DNA from: Gemmatimonadota bacterium
GTDB lineage: Bacteria > Gemmatimonadota > Gemmatimonadetes > Gemmatimonadales > GWC2-71-9
Direction of reading: 5' to 3'
Assembly (NCBI GenBank): GCA_003222115.1
Contig: QHUL01000071.1
Span: 1 to 32,846, forward strand
DNA: 32,846 nucleotides
The notes under the pieces are model-generated. The model saw nothing but the letters and a program-made list of their open reading frames with translations, had not been told where the DNA came from and did no database searches. Positions 22,803 through 32,672 of the stretch are shown here, one piece after another. Position numbers and translations under genes: made by a program. Position 1 is the first letter of the stretch. Every line of letters begins with the position of its first letter.

Positions 22803-25423
22803 CGGCCGAGCAGCCTCCGGACGATGGCCGAGGCCTGGGCGCGCGCGAGCGACAGCTTGGCCGGATCCCCGGCGCCCGCCGACGCGAAGTGCGCGCGACC
22901 CCCGCCCTTGCCGCCCGACACCGCGGCGATGGCGCCGGCGATCTCCCCCGCTTTCACCCCTTCGCTCACCAGGTCGTCCGTGACGGCGACGTGAATCCCC
23001 GGGCGCTCCCCGTTGGTGAACAACACCGAGATCGCGCGCTGATGCCGCGCGCGGAACGCGTCCATCAGGATCGCGATCTGATTGCGATCGTCGATCGCGC
23101 TCTCGTCGAGGTGCAGCTCCACGTCGCCGATCCGCTCGACCCTTCCCCCTTCCCCCTTCCCCGTTCCCCCTTTCAGAAGTTCTTCCACCCGCCGCTCGAG
23201 CTTGCGGTTCTCCTCCAGCAGCGCCTCGATGCGGCGCACCAGGTGCTCGGGCTGCGCCTTGATGGCGCCCGCCGCGGCCTCGAGCTGGGCCTCGAGCTTG
23301 CGGATCAGCTCGTAGGCGCCGGGCCCGGTCACCGCCTCGATGCGCCGCACGCCGGCCGCCGCTCCGGTCTCGTGCGTGAAGCGGAACAGCCCGATCTGCC
23401 CCGTCGTCGGCACGTGCGTGCCCCCGCACAGCTCCAGCGAGACCCCCGGGACGTCCACCACGCGCACGATGTCACCGTACTTCTCGGTGAAGAACGCCAT
23501 CGCCCCCGCGGTGATCGCCTCCTGGTACTTCATCTGCCGCGTTTCGACGGGGAGGTTCTCCCAGATGTGGGCGTTCACCTCGGCCTCGATGCCGGCGAGC
23601 GTCACGTCGTCGACCGGGCCGTGATGCGCGAAGTCGAACCGCAGCCGGTCCGGCGCCACGACCGAGCCCTGCTGGCGCACGTGGGTGCCGAGGATCTTCC
23701 GCAGCGCGGCGTGCACGAGGTGGGTGCCGGTATGATTGCGCTCGATGTTGCGGCGCCGCGGCTCGTCCACCTGCGCCGTCACCGCGGTCGGCTCGAACGC
23801 GGCGCCGAAGGAGCCGATCACCGCGCTCCCGCCTGCGACCTTCTCGACGCCCGCGACCTGCAGCTCCCACCCTTCCCCCTGCACCCGTCCCGTGTCGCTC
23901 ACCTGGCCGCCCGATTCCGCATAGAACGGATTCTCCTCGAGCACCAGCTCCAGCGTGTCCCCCGCCTGACGGAAGGCGAGAACATCGGTGTCGGCGCGGG
24001 TCGTGTCATAGCCCACCCACTGCTGTTTGCCCTTGGGCTTCACCACGCGCCACTCGCCCGGGCGCTCGTGGTGCACGACGGGCCCCCCTTTGCTGCGCTC
24101 CAGCGCGTCCTGCGACCGGGTGCGCTGCTTCCCCAGCTCGCGCTCGAACCCCGCCACGTCCACCGTCTGCCCGCGCTCGGCGGCGATCAGCTGCGTGAGA
24201 TCGATCGGAAAGCCGTAGGTATCGTACAGCTTGAACGCGTCGGGGCCCGGGATCACCTTCAGGCGCTTCAGCTCGTCGAGACGCTTCAGCCCGCCTTCAA
24301 TGGTCTCGAAGAAGCGCTCCTCCTCGGCCCGGGTGACGGTCTCGATGTGCTGGCGCTTCGCGAGCAGCTCGGGGTAGACGACCCCCATCAGCTCGCACGC
24401 CTCGTGCGCCAGGTGCACGAGGGTGGGGGCGCGGCGGCCGAGCAGCCAGGCGTGACGCACGGCGCGGCGCAGAATGCGGCGCAGCACGTAGCCGCGCCCT
24501 TCGTTCGAGGGAAAGACCCCATCCGCCAGCAGGAACGCCACCGCCCGCGCGTGGTCCGCCAGCACGCGATAGGACGCGCCCCCCGGCCCGCGGTCGTACG
24601 CCTTGCCGACGACCTCGACGGCGCGCTGGATGATGGGCGTAAACAGGTCCGTGTCGAAGTTCGACGCCACCCCCTGCATCACCGCGGCCACGCGCTCCAG
24701 ACCCGCCCCCGTGTCCACCGAGGGAGCGGGGAGCGGGGCGCGGGACCCGTCGGCGCGCAAGTCATACTGCATGAACACCAGATTCCAGATCTCCAGCAGC
24801 TCGCCCGCCTCGCTCAGGCGCACGAACTCGTCCCGGCCGAGCTTCCGCTTCCCGCGCCCCGTTTGCCGCTTCCCCCGGACATCGACGAGGATCTCCGAGC
24901 AGGGCCCCGCCGGGCCCGTCTCGCCCATCTGCCAGAAGTTGTCCTCGTCGCCGAGCCCGAAGATGCGCTCGTCCTGCACCCCGGCGACCTCGCGCCACAG
25001 CCCGCGCGCCTCGTCGTCCGCGTGGTGGACCGTGATGTAGATGCGGTCCGGCGAGATGCCGAGCCACGCGTCGCTCGTGACCCACTCCCAGGCGTAGGCG
25101 ATCGCTTTCCGCTTGAAGTAGTCGCCGAACGAGAAGTTGCCGAGCATCTCGAAGAACGTGTGGTGCCGGGCGGTGTGCCCCACCTGCTCGAGGTCGTTGT
25201 GCTTGCCGCCGGCGCGTACGCATTTCTGGCAGGTGACGGCCCGGCTGTAGTCCCGCCGCTCGAGCCCCTGAAACACCCGCTTGAACTGCACCATGCCCGC
25301 GTTCGTGAACAGCAGCGACGGATCGTCCGCCGGGACGAGGGAGGAGCTCGGCACCTCCCGATGGCTGCGGGGGGCCGCCGTGAAGTAGTCGAGGAATTTG
25401 CGGCGGATCGCGGCGGACTGCAT
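22799..25423 (-). CDS. alaS: Alanyl-tRNA synthetase
   Basis: About 874 aa, class II synthetase that charges tRNA(Ala). The start at 25423 (MQSAAIRRKFLDYF) matches the family N-terminus. Visible landmarks: SSLVPADDPSLLFTNAGMVQ in the catalytic core, PLPAPSVDTGAGLERVAAVM, the editing-domain zinc ligands in HTGTHLVHAAL and CGGTHVPTTG, a coiled coil (EALLEENRKLERRVEELL), and the C-terminal DHHA1 domain with GGKGGGRAHFASAG. Short Gly/Lys/Arg-rich insertions (GGTGKGEGGRV; KRQTGRGKRKLGRDE) coincide with 7-bp repeats and fall in loops. There is no ribosome site: six C residues separate a TATATT box from the ATG, suggesting a leaderless mRNA. Confidence 0.96.
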   Translation of the reverse strand: MQSAAIRRKFLDYFTAAPRSHREVPSSSLVPADDPSLLFTNAGMVQFKRVFQGLERRDYSRAVTCQKCVRAGGKHNDLEQVGHTARHHTFFEMLGNFSFGDYFKRKAIAYAWEWVTSDAWLGISPDRIYITVHHADDEARGLWREVAGVQDERIFGLGDEDNFWQMGETGPAGPCSEILVDVRGKRQTGRGKRKLGRDEFVRLSEAGELLEIWNLVFMQYDLRADGSRAPLPAPSVDTGAGLERVAAVMQGVASNFDTDLFTPIIQRAVEVVGKAYDRGPGGASYRVLADHARAVAFLLADGVFPSNEGRGYVLRRILRRAVRHAWLLGRRAPTLVHLAHEACELMGVVYPELLAKRQHIETVTRAEEERFFETIEGGLKRLDELKRLKVIPGPDAFKLYDTYGFPIDLTQLIAAERGQTVDVAGFERELGKQRTRSQDALERSKGGPVVHHERPGEWRVVKPKGKQQWVGYDTTRADTDVLAFRQAGDTLELVLEENPFYAESGGQVSDTGRVQGEGWELQVAGVEKVAGGSAVIGSFGAAFEPTAVTAQVDEPRRRNIERNHTGTHLVHAALRKILGTHVRQQGSVVAPDRLRFDFAHHGPVDDVTLAGIEAEVNAHIWENLPVETRQMKYQEAITAGAMAFFTEKYGDIVRVVDVPGVSLELCGGTHVPTTGQIGLFRFTHETGAAAGVRRIEAVTGPGAYELIRKLEAQLEAAAGAIKAQPEHLVRRIEALLEENRKLERRVEELLKGGTGKGEGGRVERIGDVELHLDESAIDDRNQIAILMDAFRARHQRAISVLFTNGERPGIHVAVTDDLVSEGVKAGEIAGAIAAVSGGKGGGRAHFASAGAGDPAKLSLARAQASAIVRRLLGR
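23140..23174. repeat. Five heptamers inside alaS
   Basis: CCCTTCC occurs three times exactly, followed by CCGTTCC and CCCTTTC. It encodes the loop KGGTGKGEGGR between the coiled coil and the DHHA1 domain. Weaker 7-bp periodicity is seen at 24722-24742, 24842-24876 and 23864-23891. Confidence 0.88.
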
Positions 25424-25429
25424 GGGGGG

Positions 25430-25435
25430 AATATA
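25430..25435 (-). promoter_or_regulatory. Candidate -10 box of alaS
   Basis: TATATT on the minus strand ends 6 nt before the alaS ATG, which would place the transcript start on or next to the start codon. A clear -35 box is not seen. Confidence 0.45.
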
Positions 25436-25492
25436 GTGCGCGCTGCGGGCCAACTGAAAGGCGATGAGGGACTTACCCTCTGGCGCACCAGT

Positions 25493-25577
25493 GGCCCCGG
25501 GGCACGGCCCCGGGGTCGGTCTACTCGCTCTCGGTCGCCCATTCATGTGGTAAACCCCGGGGCATGGCCCCGGGGTT
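25493..25577. repeat. Left REP palindromes P1 and P2
   Basis: P1 (25495-25515) is CCCCGGGGC-ACG-GCCCCGGGG. P2 (25553-25577) is AACCCCGGGGC-ATG-GCCCCGGGGTT. Equivalent bases are 60 bp apart. P2 provides the TAA stop of the transposase gene. Confidence 0.9.
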
Positions 25578-25986
25578 AACCCACCGGTGGTGGGATCTGG
25601 TCAGGGTGACGCTGGCGTTGTCTCGCAAGGTAAATTCTTGTGGCGTCAATGTGGTCCCGGCACAGAGAGCCCGCGTAAAAGCCCCGACACCATTCTAGCC
25701 GCAGCCTCCTGCAAGCCGACTCGTTCACCCGGCGCGCCGACTCCGACTTGGCCTCACGAACGAACGCACTGAGACACGCGCTCGGTGGGTAGCTGACGAG
25801 CAGGTGTACGTGATCCGCCAGAATCGCCTGAGCGTGGATGCGGATGCGTGTTCTGCTGCCGGCAGCGAAGAGCGCGCTCGTGAGGACTTCCACGTCCGGC
25901 TGGCAAATCGACGGCTCACGTCGCGACGTGTGCCACGTAAGGTGCGCGTACAGGCCGATTGCCTGGTGGGGACCCTTGTTGCGCAC
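25576..25986 (-). CDS. REP-associated tyrosine transposase (Y1/HUH, IS200-like)
   Basis: A 136-aa Y1 transposase: single-stranded DNA endonuclease using an HUH metal site and one catalytic tyrosine. The HUH motif is HVH at residues 59-61 (DHVHLLVSYPP). Y119 in RIYLARQRQRH is the likely nucleophile by its position in the C-terminal helix. It is close to the usual IS200-type size. The start is GTG at 25986 with AAGGA about 6 nt upstream. It is flanked by palindromes rather than typical IS ends, which is the arrangement of RAYT genes that are usually fixed single-copy and act on REP hairpins. Activity cannot be judged from sequence. Confidence 0.85.
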   Translation of the reverse strand: MRNKGPHQAIGLYAHLTWHTSRREPSICQPDVEVLTSALFAAGSRTRIRIHAQAILADHVHLLVSYPPSACLSAFVREAKSESARRVNESACRRLRLEWCRGFYAGSLCRDHIDATRIYLARQRQRHPDQIPPPVG

Positions 25987-26008
25987 CCGAGGTCCTTAAG
26001 GGTGGGTT

Positions 26009-26151
26009 AACCCCGCGGCCATGCCGCGGGGTTCATATGCGCCAGCTGCGGCGACGGCGCGGCTGAAGGACCGCGGCCATGCCGCGGGGTTCACGGACGC
26101 CCACTAGCTCCGAAAGACGGTCGCCTAACCCCGGGGCGGTGCCCCGGGGTT
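26009..26151. repeat. Right REP palindromes P3, P4 and P5
   Basis: P3 (26009-26033) is AACCCCGCGGC-CAT-GCCGCGGGGTT. P4 (26071-26091) has the same right arm but a truncated left arm. P5 (26127-26151) is AACCCCGGGGC-GGT-GCCCCGGGGTT. P3 and P4 share 23 identical bases 58 bp apart, and P4 to P5 is 60 bp. Loops read CAT, the complement of the left-side ATG. Confidence 0.9.
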
Positions 26152-26775
26152 ACACACCTCCTCCACCAGCTGGCGCACCTCCGACCCCGGAAACCCCCGC
26201 CGTGCGAGATATGCGAGCAGCCGCCGTCGCCGCACCGCGAGCGGGAGGTCGGCGAGCTGGCGCGCCCGCTTCTCCGCCACGGCGCGCGCGGCGTCGGCCG
26301 GGTCGATCCCCTCGTCGGCCAGCGCCGCCCGCACCGCTTCCTCCGCCGTGCCCCGCTCCACTCCCTGCGCGAGCAGATCCCGCAGCAGCCGCGCCGGCCC
26401 CCGGCCGCGCGGGGCGTGACTCGCGGCGTACTCGCGGGCGAACCGCCCGTCCTCGAGCAGGCCGCGGGCCTCGAGTCGCGCCAGCGCGCCGTCGGCGGCG
26501 GCGGGGGGATGCTGCTTCTGGACGAGACGGCGCCGCAGGTCGGCGCGCGAGCGGGAACGCGTGGCGAGCAGGCGCACCGCGGCGCGGCACGCCGCCTCGA
26601 GGTCGGCGAGCGCCTGGAGCCGGGCGACAAGCGCGTCCGAGAGCGCGTCCCCGACGGAGAGCGGCAGCCCCGCGAGCGCCTCCGCAGGGAGTGAAGCAAA
26701 CCGCCCCCGATCCACTTCGACCAGCCGGTAGCCCGGCTGGCGCGGATCGGGGGCGAGTCCGGTGAGGATCGGCAC
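26125..26775 (-). CDS. recX: RecX-family regulator of RecA
   Basis: A 216-aa helical-repeat protein of the RecX family, which binds the RecA filament and limits or modulates its activity. Typical segments are [38 protein letters not shown] and [14 protein letters not shown], forming the three-helix repeats. It starts with GTG directly after the recA stop (no intervening base) and has GAGGAG inside the recA tail, so it is translationally coupled to recA. The last residues (NPGAPPRG) and the stop are encoded by palindrome P5, so the original C-terminus may have been replaced by the repeat. Confidence 0.88.
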   Translation of the reverse strand: MPILTGLAPDPRQPGYRLVEVDRGRFASLPAEALAGLPLSVGDALSDALVARLQALADLEAACRAAVRLLATRSRSRADLRRRLVQKQHPPAAADGALARLEARGLLEDGRFAREYAASHAPRGRGPARLLRDLLAQGVERGTAEEAVRAALADEGIDPADAARAVAEKRARQLADLPLAVRRRRLLAYLARRGFPGSEVRQLVEEVCNPGAPPRG

Positions 26776-27858
26776 CTACTCCTCGGGGGGCTGGGCCTCC
26801 TCGTCGCTCACGGCCACCGGGGTCTTCATGCCGAGATGCTCCTTCACCTTGGCCTCGACCTCGGCCGACATCTCGGGGTGATCCTTGAGGTAGAGCTTGG
26901 CGTTCTCGCGGCCCTGGCCGATGCGCTCCTTGCCGTACGCGTACCAGGCGCCGGCCTTCTCGATGATCCCCGTCTCCGCGGCGATGTCCACGAGCAGTGA
27001 CTCGTGGCTGATCCCCTCGTCGAACATGATGTCGAACTCGGCCTGGCGGAACGGGGGCGCCACCTTGTTCTTCACGACCTTCACCCGCGTGTGGTTGCCG
27101 ATCACCACCTCGCGCTCCTTCACCGGCCCGATGCGCCGCATGTCGAGCCGCACCGAGGCGTAGAACTTCAGCGCCCTGCCGCCGGTGGTCGTCTCGGGAT
27201 TGCCGAACATGATCCCGATCTTTTCCCGCAGCTGGTTGATGAAGACCACCGCGGTGCGCGACCGGTTGATCGCCCCGGCGAGCTTGCGCAGGGCCTGGCT
27301 CATGAGCCGCGCCTGCAGCCCGGGCAGCGAGTCGCCCATCTCCCCCTCGATCTCGGCCTTGGGCACGAGCGCCGCGACCGAGTCCACCACCACCACGTCC
27401 ACCGCCCCGGAGCGCACCAGGATCTCGCAGATCTCGAGCCCCTGCTCCCCCGTGTCGGGCTGAGACACGAGCAGGTTGTCCACGTCCACCCCGAGCTTCT
27501 TCGCGTACTCGACGTCGAGTGCGTGCTCGGCGTCGATGTAGGCCGCCGCGCCTCCCAGCCGCTGGGCGTTCGCCACCACGTGCAGCGCCAACGTGGTCTT
27601 GCCGCTCGACTCGGGCCCGAAGATCTCGGTCACGCGGCCGCGCGGGATGCCCCCGATCCCGATCGCCGCGTCCAGGTTGATCGCCCCCGTGGGGATCGCT
27701 TCCACCCGCACCTGCGGCGAGTCGGCGCCCATCCGCATGATGGCGCCCTTGCCGCAGGTCTTCTCGATCTGGGTGATGGCGAGGTTGAGCGCCTTCTTGC
27801 GCTCCTCGGTGAGCCTGGGGGGTTCGGCGCTGGCGGCCATTATGGGCGTCCTCGACAT
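26776..27858 (-). CDS. recA: Recombinase RecA
   Basis: A 360-aa ATP-dependent strand-exchange protein and SOS co-protease. Walker A is [10 protein letters not shown] at residues 81-90. The family signature [13 protein letters not shown] is followed by [39 protein letters not shown] and the loop-2 region [26 protein letters not shown] lies 10 nt before the ATG at 27858; a second ATG six codons later is possible. Only 49 bp separate it from yraN and they contain a TATATT box, so recA-recX probably has its own promoter. No LexA-type operator could be recognised. Confidence 0.98.
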   Translation of the reverse strand: MSRTPIMAASAEPPRLTEERKKALNLAITQIEKTCGKGAIMRMGADSPQVRVEAIPTGAINLDAAIGIGGIPRGRVTEIFGPESSGKTTLALHVVANAQRLGGAAAYIDAEHALDVEYAKKLGVDVDNLLVSQPDTGEQGLEICEILVRSGAVDVVVVDSVAALVPKAEIEGEMGDSLPGLQARLMSQALRKLAGAINRSRTAVVFINQLREKIGIMFGNPETTTGGRALKFYASVRLDMRRIGPVKEREVVIGNHTRVKVVKNKVAPPFRQAEFDIMFDEGISHESLLVDIAAETGIIEKAGAWYAYGKERIGQGRENAKLYLKDHPEMSAEVEAKVKEHLGMKTPVAVSDEEAQPPEE

Positions 27859-27887
27859 GGGTTCGGGGCCTCCTGGGTTGAGGCCCG

Positions 27888-27893
27888 AATATA
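27888..27893 (-). promoter_or_regulatory. Candidate -10 box of recA
   Basis: TATATT on the minus strand, 30 nt before the recA ATG, identical to the box before alaS. No clear -35 partner. Confidence 0.4.
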
Positions 27894-27907
27894 TACCGAA
27901 GCTGCGA

Positions 27908-28309
27908 TTAGCGCCATCCGGGGCGAAACGCGTCCGCCAGGTGCTCCAACTTGCCGTCCGTCAACGCGATACAATCGAAGCGATAGACGTCCGACGGCCG
28001 GCCGTAGCGATCCACCCAGACCCGCGCCGCCTTCACCAGCTCCCGCCGCTTGGCGCCCGTGACCGCCTCGAGCGGGCTCCCGAACGCGTCCCCGCGTCGG
28101 GCCTTCACCTCCACGAAGGCGACGAGGCTTCCCTGCTGCACGATCAGATCGATCTCGGTGTGGCCCACGCGAAACCGGTGCGCCACGATGTGCCACCCGC
28201 GGGAGAGGAGGTACTGGATCGCCTGCTGCTCGCCCGCGAGCCCTCGCTTGTGCCGTTCGTCGGTCCACTCTGCCGGGTCGCTGCGCAGGCCGCTTCTCAC
28301 CCGCGGCAA
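27908..28309 (-). CDS. yraN: UPF0102 / YraN family protein
   Basis: A 133-aa predicted nuclease-fold protein. The family core is visible: [20 protein letters not shown], then [10 protein letters not shown] and FVEVKAR, whose Glu-Ile-Asp and Glu-Val-Lys residues correspond to the restriction-endonuclease-like metal site. Cellular role is not firmly established; homologues sit near recombination and ribosome genes. The start is uncertain: TTG at 28309 or GTG at 28300, neither with a clear ribosome site. It is followed by recA on the same strand. Confidence 0.87.
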   Translation of the reverse strand: MPRVRSGLRSDPAEWTDERHKRGLAGEQQAIQYLLSRGWHIVAHRFRVGHTEIDLIVQQGSLVAFVEVKARRGDAFGSPLEAVTGAKRRELVKAARVWVDRYGRPSDVYRFDCIALTDGKLEHLADAFRPGWR

Positions 28310-28366
28310 CCTATCGGTGCGCCGACGACTAACGTAATCGAATCTGCGCTCACGGTGCCCTTTCAG

Positions 28367-28394
28367 TGCGGAATGCGGAGTGCGGAATGCGGAA
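28367..28394. repeat. Four heptamers upstream of yraN
   Basis: TGCGGAA, TGCGGAG, TGCGGAA and TGCGGAA in tandem in the 114-bp gap between ftsK and yraN. A decayed complementary stretch (TGCCGCACTTC) follows at about 28411, so this may be a degraded inverted pair. Confidence 0.88.
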
Positions 28395-28423
28395 TTTCAA
28401 GGCTAGGTCGTGCCGCACTTCAT

Positions 28424-30601
28424 TTATGCCTTCCCGCAAATCTCATCCAGCTCCTCGAACCCCACCAGCAGGTCCCGGGGTTTGCTGCCGTTCGCGGGGC
28501 CGAGGATCCCGGCCTGTTCGAGCTGGTCGATGATACGCGCCGCCCGGCCGTAGCCGATGCTCATGCGCCGCTGCAATAGCGAGGTCGACCCGATCTGGTT
28601 CTGGATACAGACTTCGGCGGCTTGCCGGAACAGGGGATCGCGCGCGCCTTCGCCCTCCCCCCTCCCCGCTCCTCCATCCCCGGCTTTTTCCGCTTCCTCG
28701 ATCTGCTCCATCTGCTCGATGATATTCACCTCGACCCGCTGCTCGAGCTGAGCGCGGCGCTCCGCGTACCACGCCATCAGCCGCTCGGTCTCGTCGGTCG
28801 AGATGAACGCACCCTGGATGCGCATCAGCTCGCTCTTGCCGGGCGGCAGGAACAGCATGTCGCCGTTGCCGAGCAGTGTCTCGGCGCCGTTCTGGTCGAG
28901 GATGGTCCGGCTGTCGACCTTGGCCGAAACGCGGAACCCGATGCGGCACGAGAAGTTCGCCTTGATCAGCCCGGTGATGACGTTCACCGACGGGCGCTGC
29001 GTGGCGAGAATCAGGTGGAGCCCGACGGCGCGCGCCTTTTGCGCCAACGTCGCGAGCGGCGTCTCCACCTCGTGCTGCACCGTCATCATCAGGTCCGCCA
29101 GCTCGTCCACGACCACCACGACATACGGCAGCACGCCTTCGGTGTACTCGGCGTCGAACGGCAGCTCCTGCTGGATTCCCGCCTGGGTGGCCAGCGTCTC
29201 GCGCTGCCCCTTCAGCGGCTTCCGCTCGCGCACCTTGCGGTTGAAGTCGGCGATGTTGCGCGCGTGGTTGGCGTGGAACAGCTGGTAGCGGCGCTCCATC
29301 TCGCGCACCGCCCACTTGAGCGCGGTCGCGGCCTTCTGGTTGTTGGTCACCACGGGGTGCCGCAGATGGGGCAGCGCGTTGTACATCGACAGCTCGACCA
29401 TCTTCGGGTCGATCATCAGGAGCCGGAGCTCCTGCGGCGGGTAGCGGTACAAGAGGCTGGTGATGATCGTGTTGATGCACACCGACTTGCCCGAGCCGGT
29501 GGCGCCCGCGATCAGGAGATGGGGCATCTTGGCGAGGTCGGCGACGACGGACTCGCCCTCCAGGTTCTTGCCGAGGGCGATGGGAAGCACGCGGCTGCTG
29601 CGGTGGTACTCTTCGCCCTCAACCAGGTCGCGGATGTGCACCATGCGCGGCATCGGGTTGGGCACCTCGATCCCCACCGCCGCCTTCCCCGGAATGGGTG
29701 CGACGATGCGGAGCGAGGGGGCGCGCATGGCGAGCGCCAGGTCGTCCGCGAGCGCGGCGATGCGCCCGACCTTCACCCCGGGCCCCGGCGCCACCTCGTA
29801 CTGCGTGACCACGGGGCCGACGGTCCGCCCGGCGATCGCGCCCTCGACGCGGAACGTGTGCAACGTCTCGATCAGCTTCTGCCCCATTTGCTCGATCTGG
29901 GCGAGTCCGGCCTCGCCGTCCTCGGGGGGCGCGGGATTCAACAAATCGATGGGGGGGATCAACACCCCTGCCGGGACCACGGGCGGTCGTGCTGGCGGTG
30001 GCGTCTTCAGCTTCCGGGCTTTCGGGGAAGGGGGAAGGAGGAAGGGTGCTTCGGGCTTCCGCGCCTCGCGCGTCTCACCCTTCCCTCTTCCCCCTTCCCC
30101 GGCCTTCTCCGCGGCCTTCTCCCGGGTTCTTAGAGCGACGAGCGGGTGCCACCCGATCGTAAGGATTCCGAGGGCCGACAGCGCGAACACGCCGACGAGC
30201 ACACCCCCGGCCGTACCCACGGTCCGATGCACGGCGTGGGCGAGCACAGCGGGGAGCATGCCGACGAGCTGCGCGGTGGGAGTCCCGGCCGCATAGTCGG
30301 CGGGCCGGCTCGCCCCCGTCAGCGTGCCGATTCCGTACGGCACGAGCAGGATGAGCCCCGCGCCGAGCGCGGCCGCGCGGGCTGCGGACAGGCTGCCGAG
30401 GCGCTGGAATGCGGCGAGGGCCCAGCCGACCCCCATGGCCGGGACCAGCACCGACCCGACTCCGAACACCCTCCACAGGAGACCCCCGACCCGCTCGCCC
30501 CAGCTCCCCGTGATCGGCAGGCGGAACAGGGTGAGGCCGAGGAACAGCCCCACGACCAGCGCGCCGATCCCGATCAGCTCCCGGCGCGCCTTCGTATTCA
30601 C
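28424..30601 (-). CDS. ftsK: DNA translocase FtsK/SpoIIIE
   Basis: About 725 aa, hexameric DNA pump that clears chromosome ends from the division septum. Order: N-terminal membrane domain with about four helices (from LIGIGALVVGLFLGLTLF), a charged/proline linker of about 90 residues, the motor with Walker A ATGSGKSVCIN near residues 365-375 and Walker B VVVVDELADLMM, and a C-terminal gamma winged-helix (SIGYGRAARIIDQLEQAGI) that reads KOPS-like sites. The GTG start overlaps the comB-like stop (GTGA); a longer upstream frame lies inside that gene and was rejected. Two heptamer tracts lie in frame: one as an inverted pair in the linker, one between motor and gamma domain. Confidence 0.96.
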   Translation of the reverse strand: MNTKARRELIGIGALVVGLFLGLTLFRLPITGSWGERVGGLLWRVFGVGSVLVPAMGVGWALAAFQRLGSLSAARAAALGAGLILLVPYGIGTLTGASRPADYAAGTPTAQLVGMLPAVLAHAVHRTVGTAGGVLVGVFALSALGILTIGWHPLVALRTREKAAEKAGEGGRGKGETREARKPEAPFLLPPSPKARKLKTPPPARPPVVPAGVLIPPIDLLNPAPPEDGEAGLAQIEQMGQKLIETLHTFRVEGAIAGRTVGPVVTQYEVAPGPGVKVGRIAALADDLALAMRAPSLRIVAPIPGKAAVGIEVPNPMPRMVHIRDLVEGEEYHRSSRVLPIALGKNLEGESVVADLAKMPHLLIAGATGSGKSVCINTIITSLLYRYPPQELRLLMIDPKMVELSMYNALPHLRHPVVTNNQKAATALKWAVREMERRYQLFHANHARNIADFNRKVRERKPLKGQRETLATQAGIQQELPFDAEYTEGVLPYVVVVVDELADLMMTVQHEVETPLATLAQKARAVGLHLILATQRPSVNVITGLIKANFSCRIGFRVSAKVDSRTILDQNGAETLLGNGDMLFLPPGKSELMRIQGAFISTDETERLMAWYAERRAQLEQRVEVNIIEQMEQIEEAEKAGDGGAGRGEGEGARDPLFRQAAEVCIQNQIGSTSLLQRRMSIGYGRAARIIDQLEQAGILGPANGSKPRDLLVGFEELDEICGKA
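28648..28682. repeat. Five heptamers inside ftsK, before the gamma domain
   Basis: CTTCGCC, CTCCCCC, CTCCCCG, CTCCTCC and ATCCCCG encode the loop GDGGAGRGEGEGA between the motor and gamma domains. Confidence 0.82.
30024..30100. repeat. 77-bp heptamer inverted repeat inside the ftsK linker
   Basis: Arms 30024-30048 and 30076-30100 (25 bp, 23 matching as reverse complements) with a 27-nt centre, all in frame. They encode the charged half EGGRGKGE and the proline half PFLLPPSPK around REARKPEA. The total length is almost the same as the intergenic copy at 20166-20241. Confidence 0.9.
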
Positions 30602-31313
30602 GTGATGCGCCGGTCGGCGTACACGGGAACGACGCCGAAGCGATCCGCCTGCGCGCTGTAGGCCACGTCCCCGGCCAGGTCCGCCTCGGTGAGCTGGCGG
30701 GCGGCCTCCGACTGCTCCAGCGCTTCCACCCAGGTGGCGAACTGCTGCGTCAGCGCCAGGGCGGCGAGGGCGGCGTCGTTCAGGGCGAGCTTGCGGAGGC
30801 CTTTGCGGATGGCCTTGATGAGCCGCCCCGCCGCGTAGGCATCCTCGAGGGCGAATTGCTTGTCGCGGCCCGCACACACGATGATCAGCTCACCACGCTC
30901 GGCCAACACCGCGCGCGCCCGCGCGGCGAGGGCCTTGAAGTTGACGGGTGCGCCGACCAGCACCGGGGCGCCGCCCTGCGCCGCGACGAGCGCCGGCGTG
31001 CCGTTCGTGGTCGTGAGCACGAGCGTCTTGCCGGCGACCGCGGCCGGAGTCATCTCGACCGGCGAGTTCCCGAGCGCGAACCCCTCGATCTTCAGGACCT
31101 TGCGCTCACCCGCCAGCAGCACGCCGTCCTTCTCCAGGTTCGACGCCAGGCGCACCGCTTCCTCCGAGGTCGCGGCCGGGATCACGGCCTTGGCGCCGTT
31201 CGCGAGAGCGGCGACCACGGTGGTGGTGGCCCGCAGCACGTCGATGACGACGACGCCCCGGCCGGCGAGATCTCCTGCGTTCAGGCCGAGCGGCGTGAAG
31301 TAGACGGCGACGT

Positions 31314-31317
<4 letters not shown>
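30598..31317 (-). CDS. comB: 2-phosphosulfolactate phosphatase family (ComB-like)
   Basis: A 239-aa member of the Mg-dependent ComB phosphatase family. [14 protein letters not shown] (residues ~22-35), [10 protein letters not shown] and [11 protein letters not shown] are the conserved substrate-site segments. In methanogens ComB makes sulfolactate for coenzyme M; many bacteria carry homologues without a CoM pathway, so the true substrate here is uncertain. It overlaps accC by ATGA upstream and ftsK by GTGA downstream, so all three are probably co-translated. Confidence 0.86.

Positions 31318-32671
<1,354 letters not shown>

Positions 32672-32672
<1 letters not shown>

Larger units (their letters stand above)
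25493..26151 (-). mobile_element. REPtron: REP-associated Y1 transposase with flanking palindromes
   Basis: A transposase gene bounded by palindromic repeats in opposite orientation, two on the left and three on the right. Immediately inside the inner pair is a perfect 15-bp inverted repeat (CGGGGTTAACCCACC at 25572 and its complement at 26001). The element separates alaS from recX and supplies the last codons of recX. Confidence 0.75.

Noticed and set aside
22889-25579. 896-aa plus-strand frame opposite alaS
   Set aside because: It is the antisense shadow of alaS, which has all expected motifs; high GC leaves such frames open.
25493-26151. CRISPR array
   Set aside because: The repeats are palindromes in two orientations with only two or three per side and no uniform direct repeat-spacer structure; a Y1 transposase lies between them.
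30602-30877. N-terminal extension of the FtsK frame
   Set aside because: It lies wholly inside the comB-like gene and reads as low-complexity shadow; GTG at 30601 overlaps the comB-like stop by 4 bp and begins the membrane domain.
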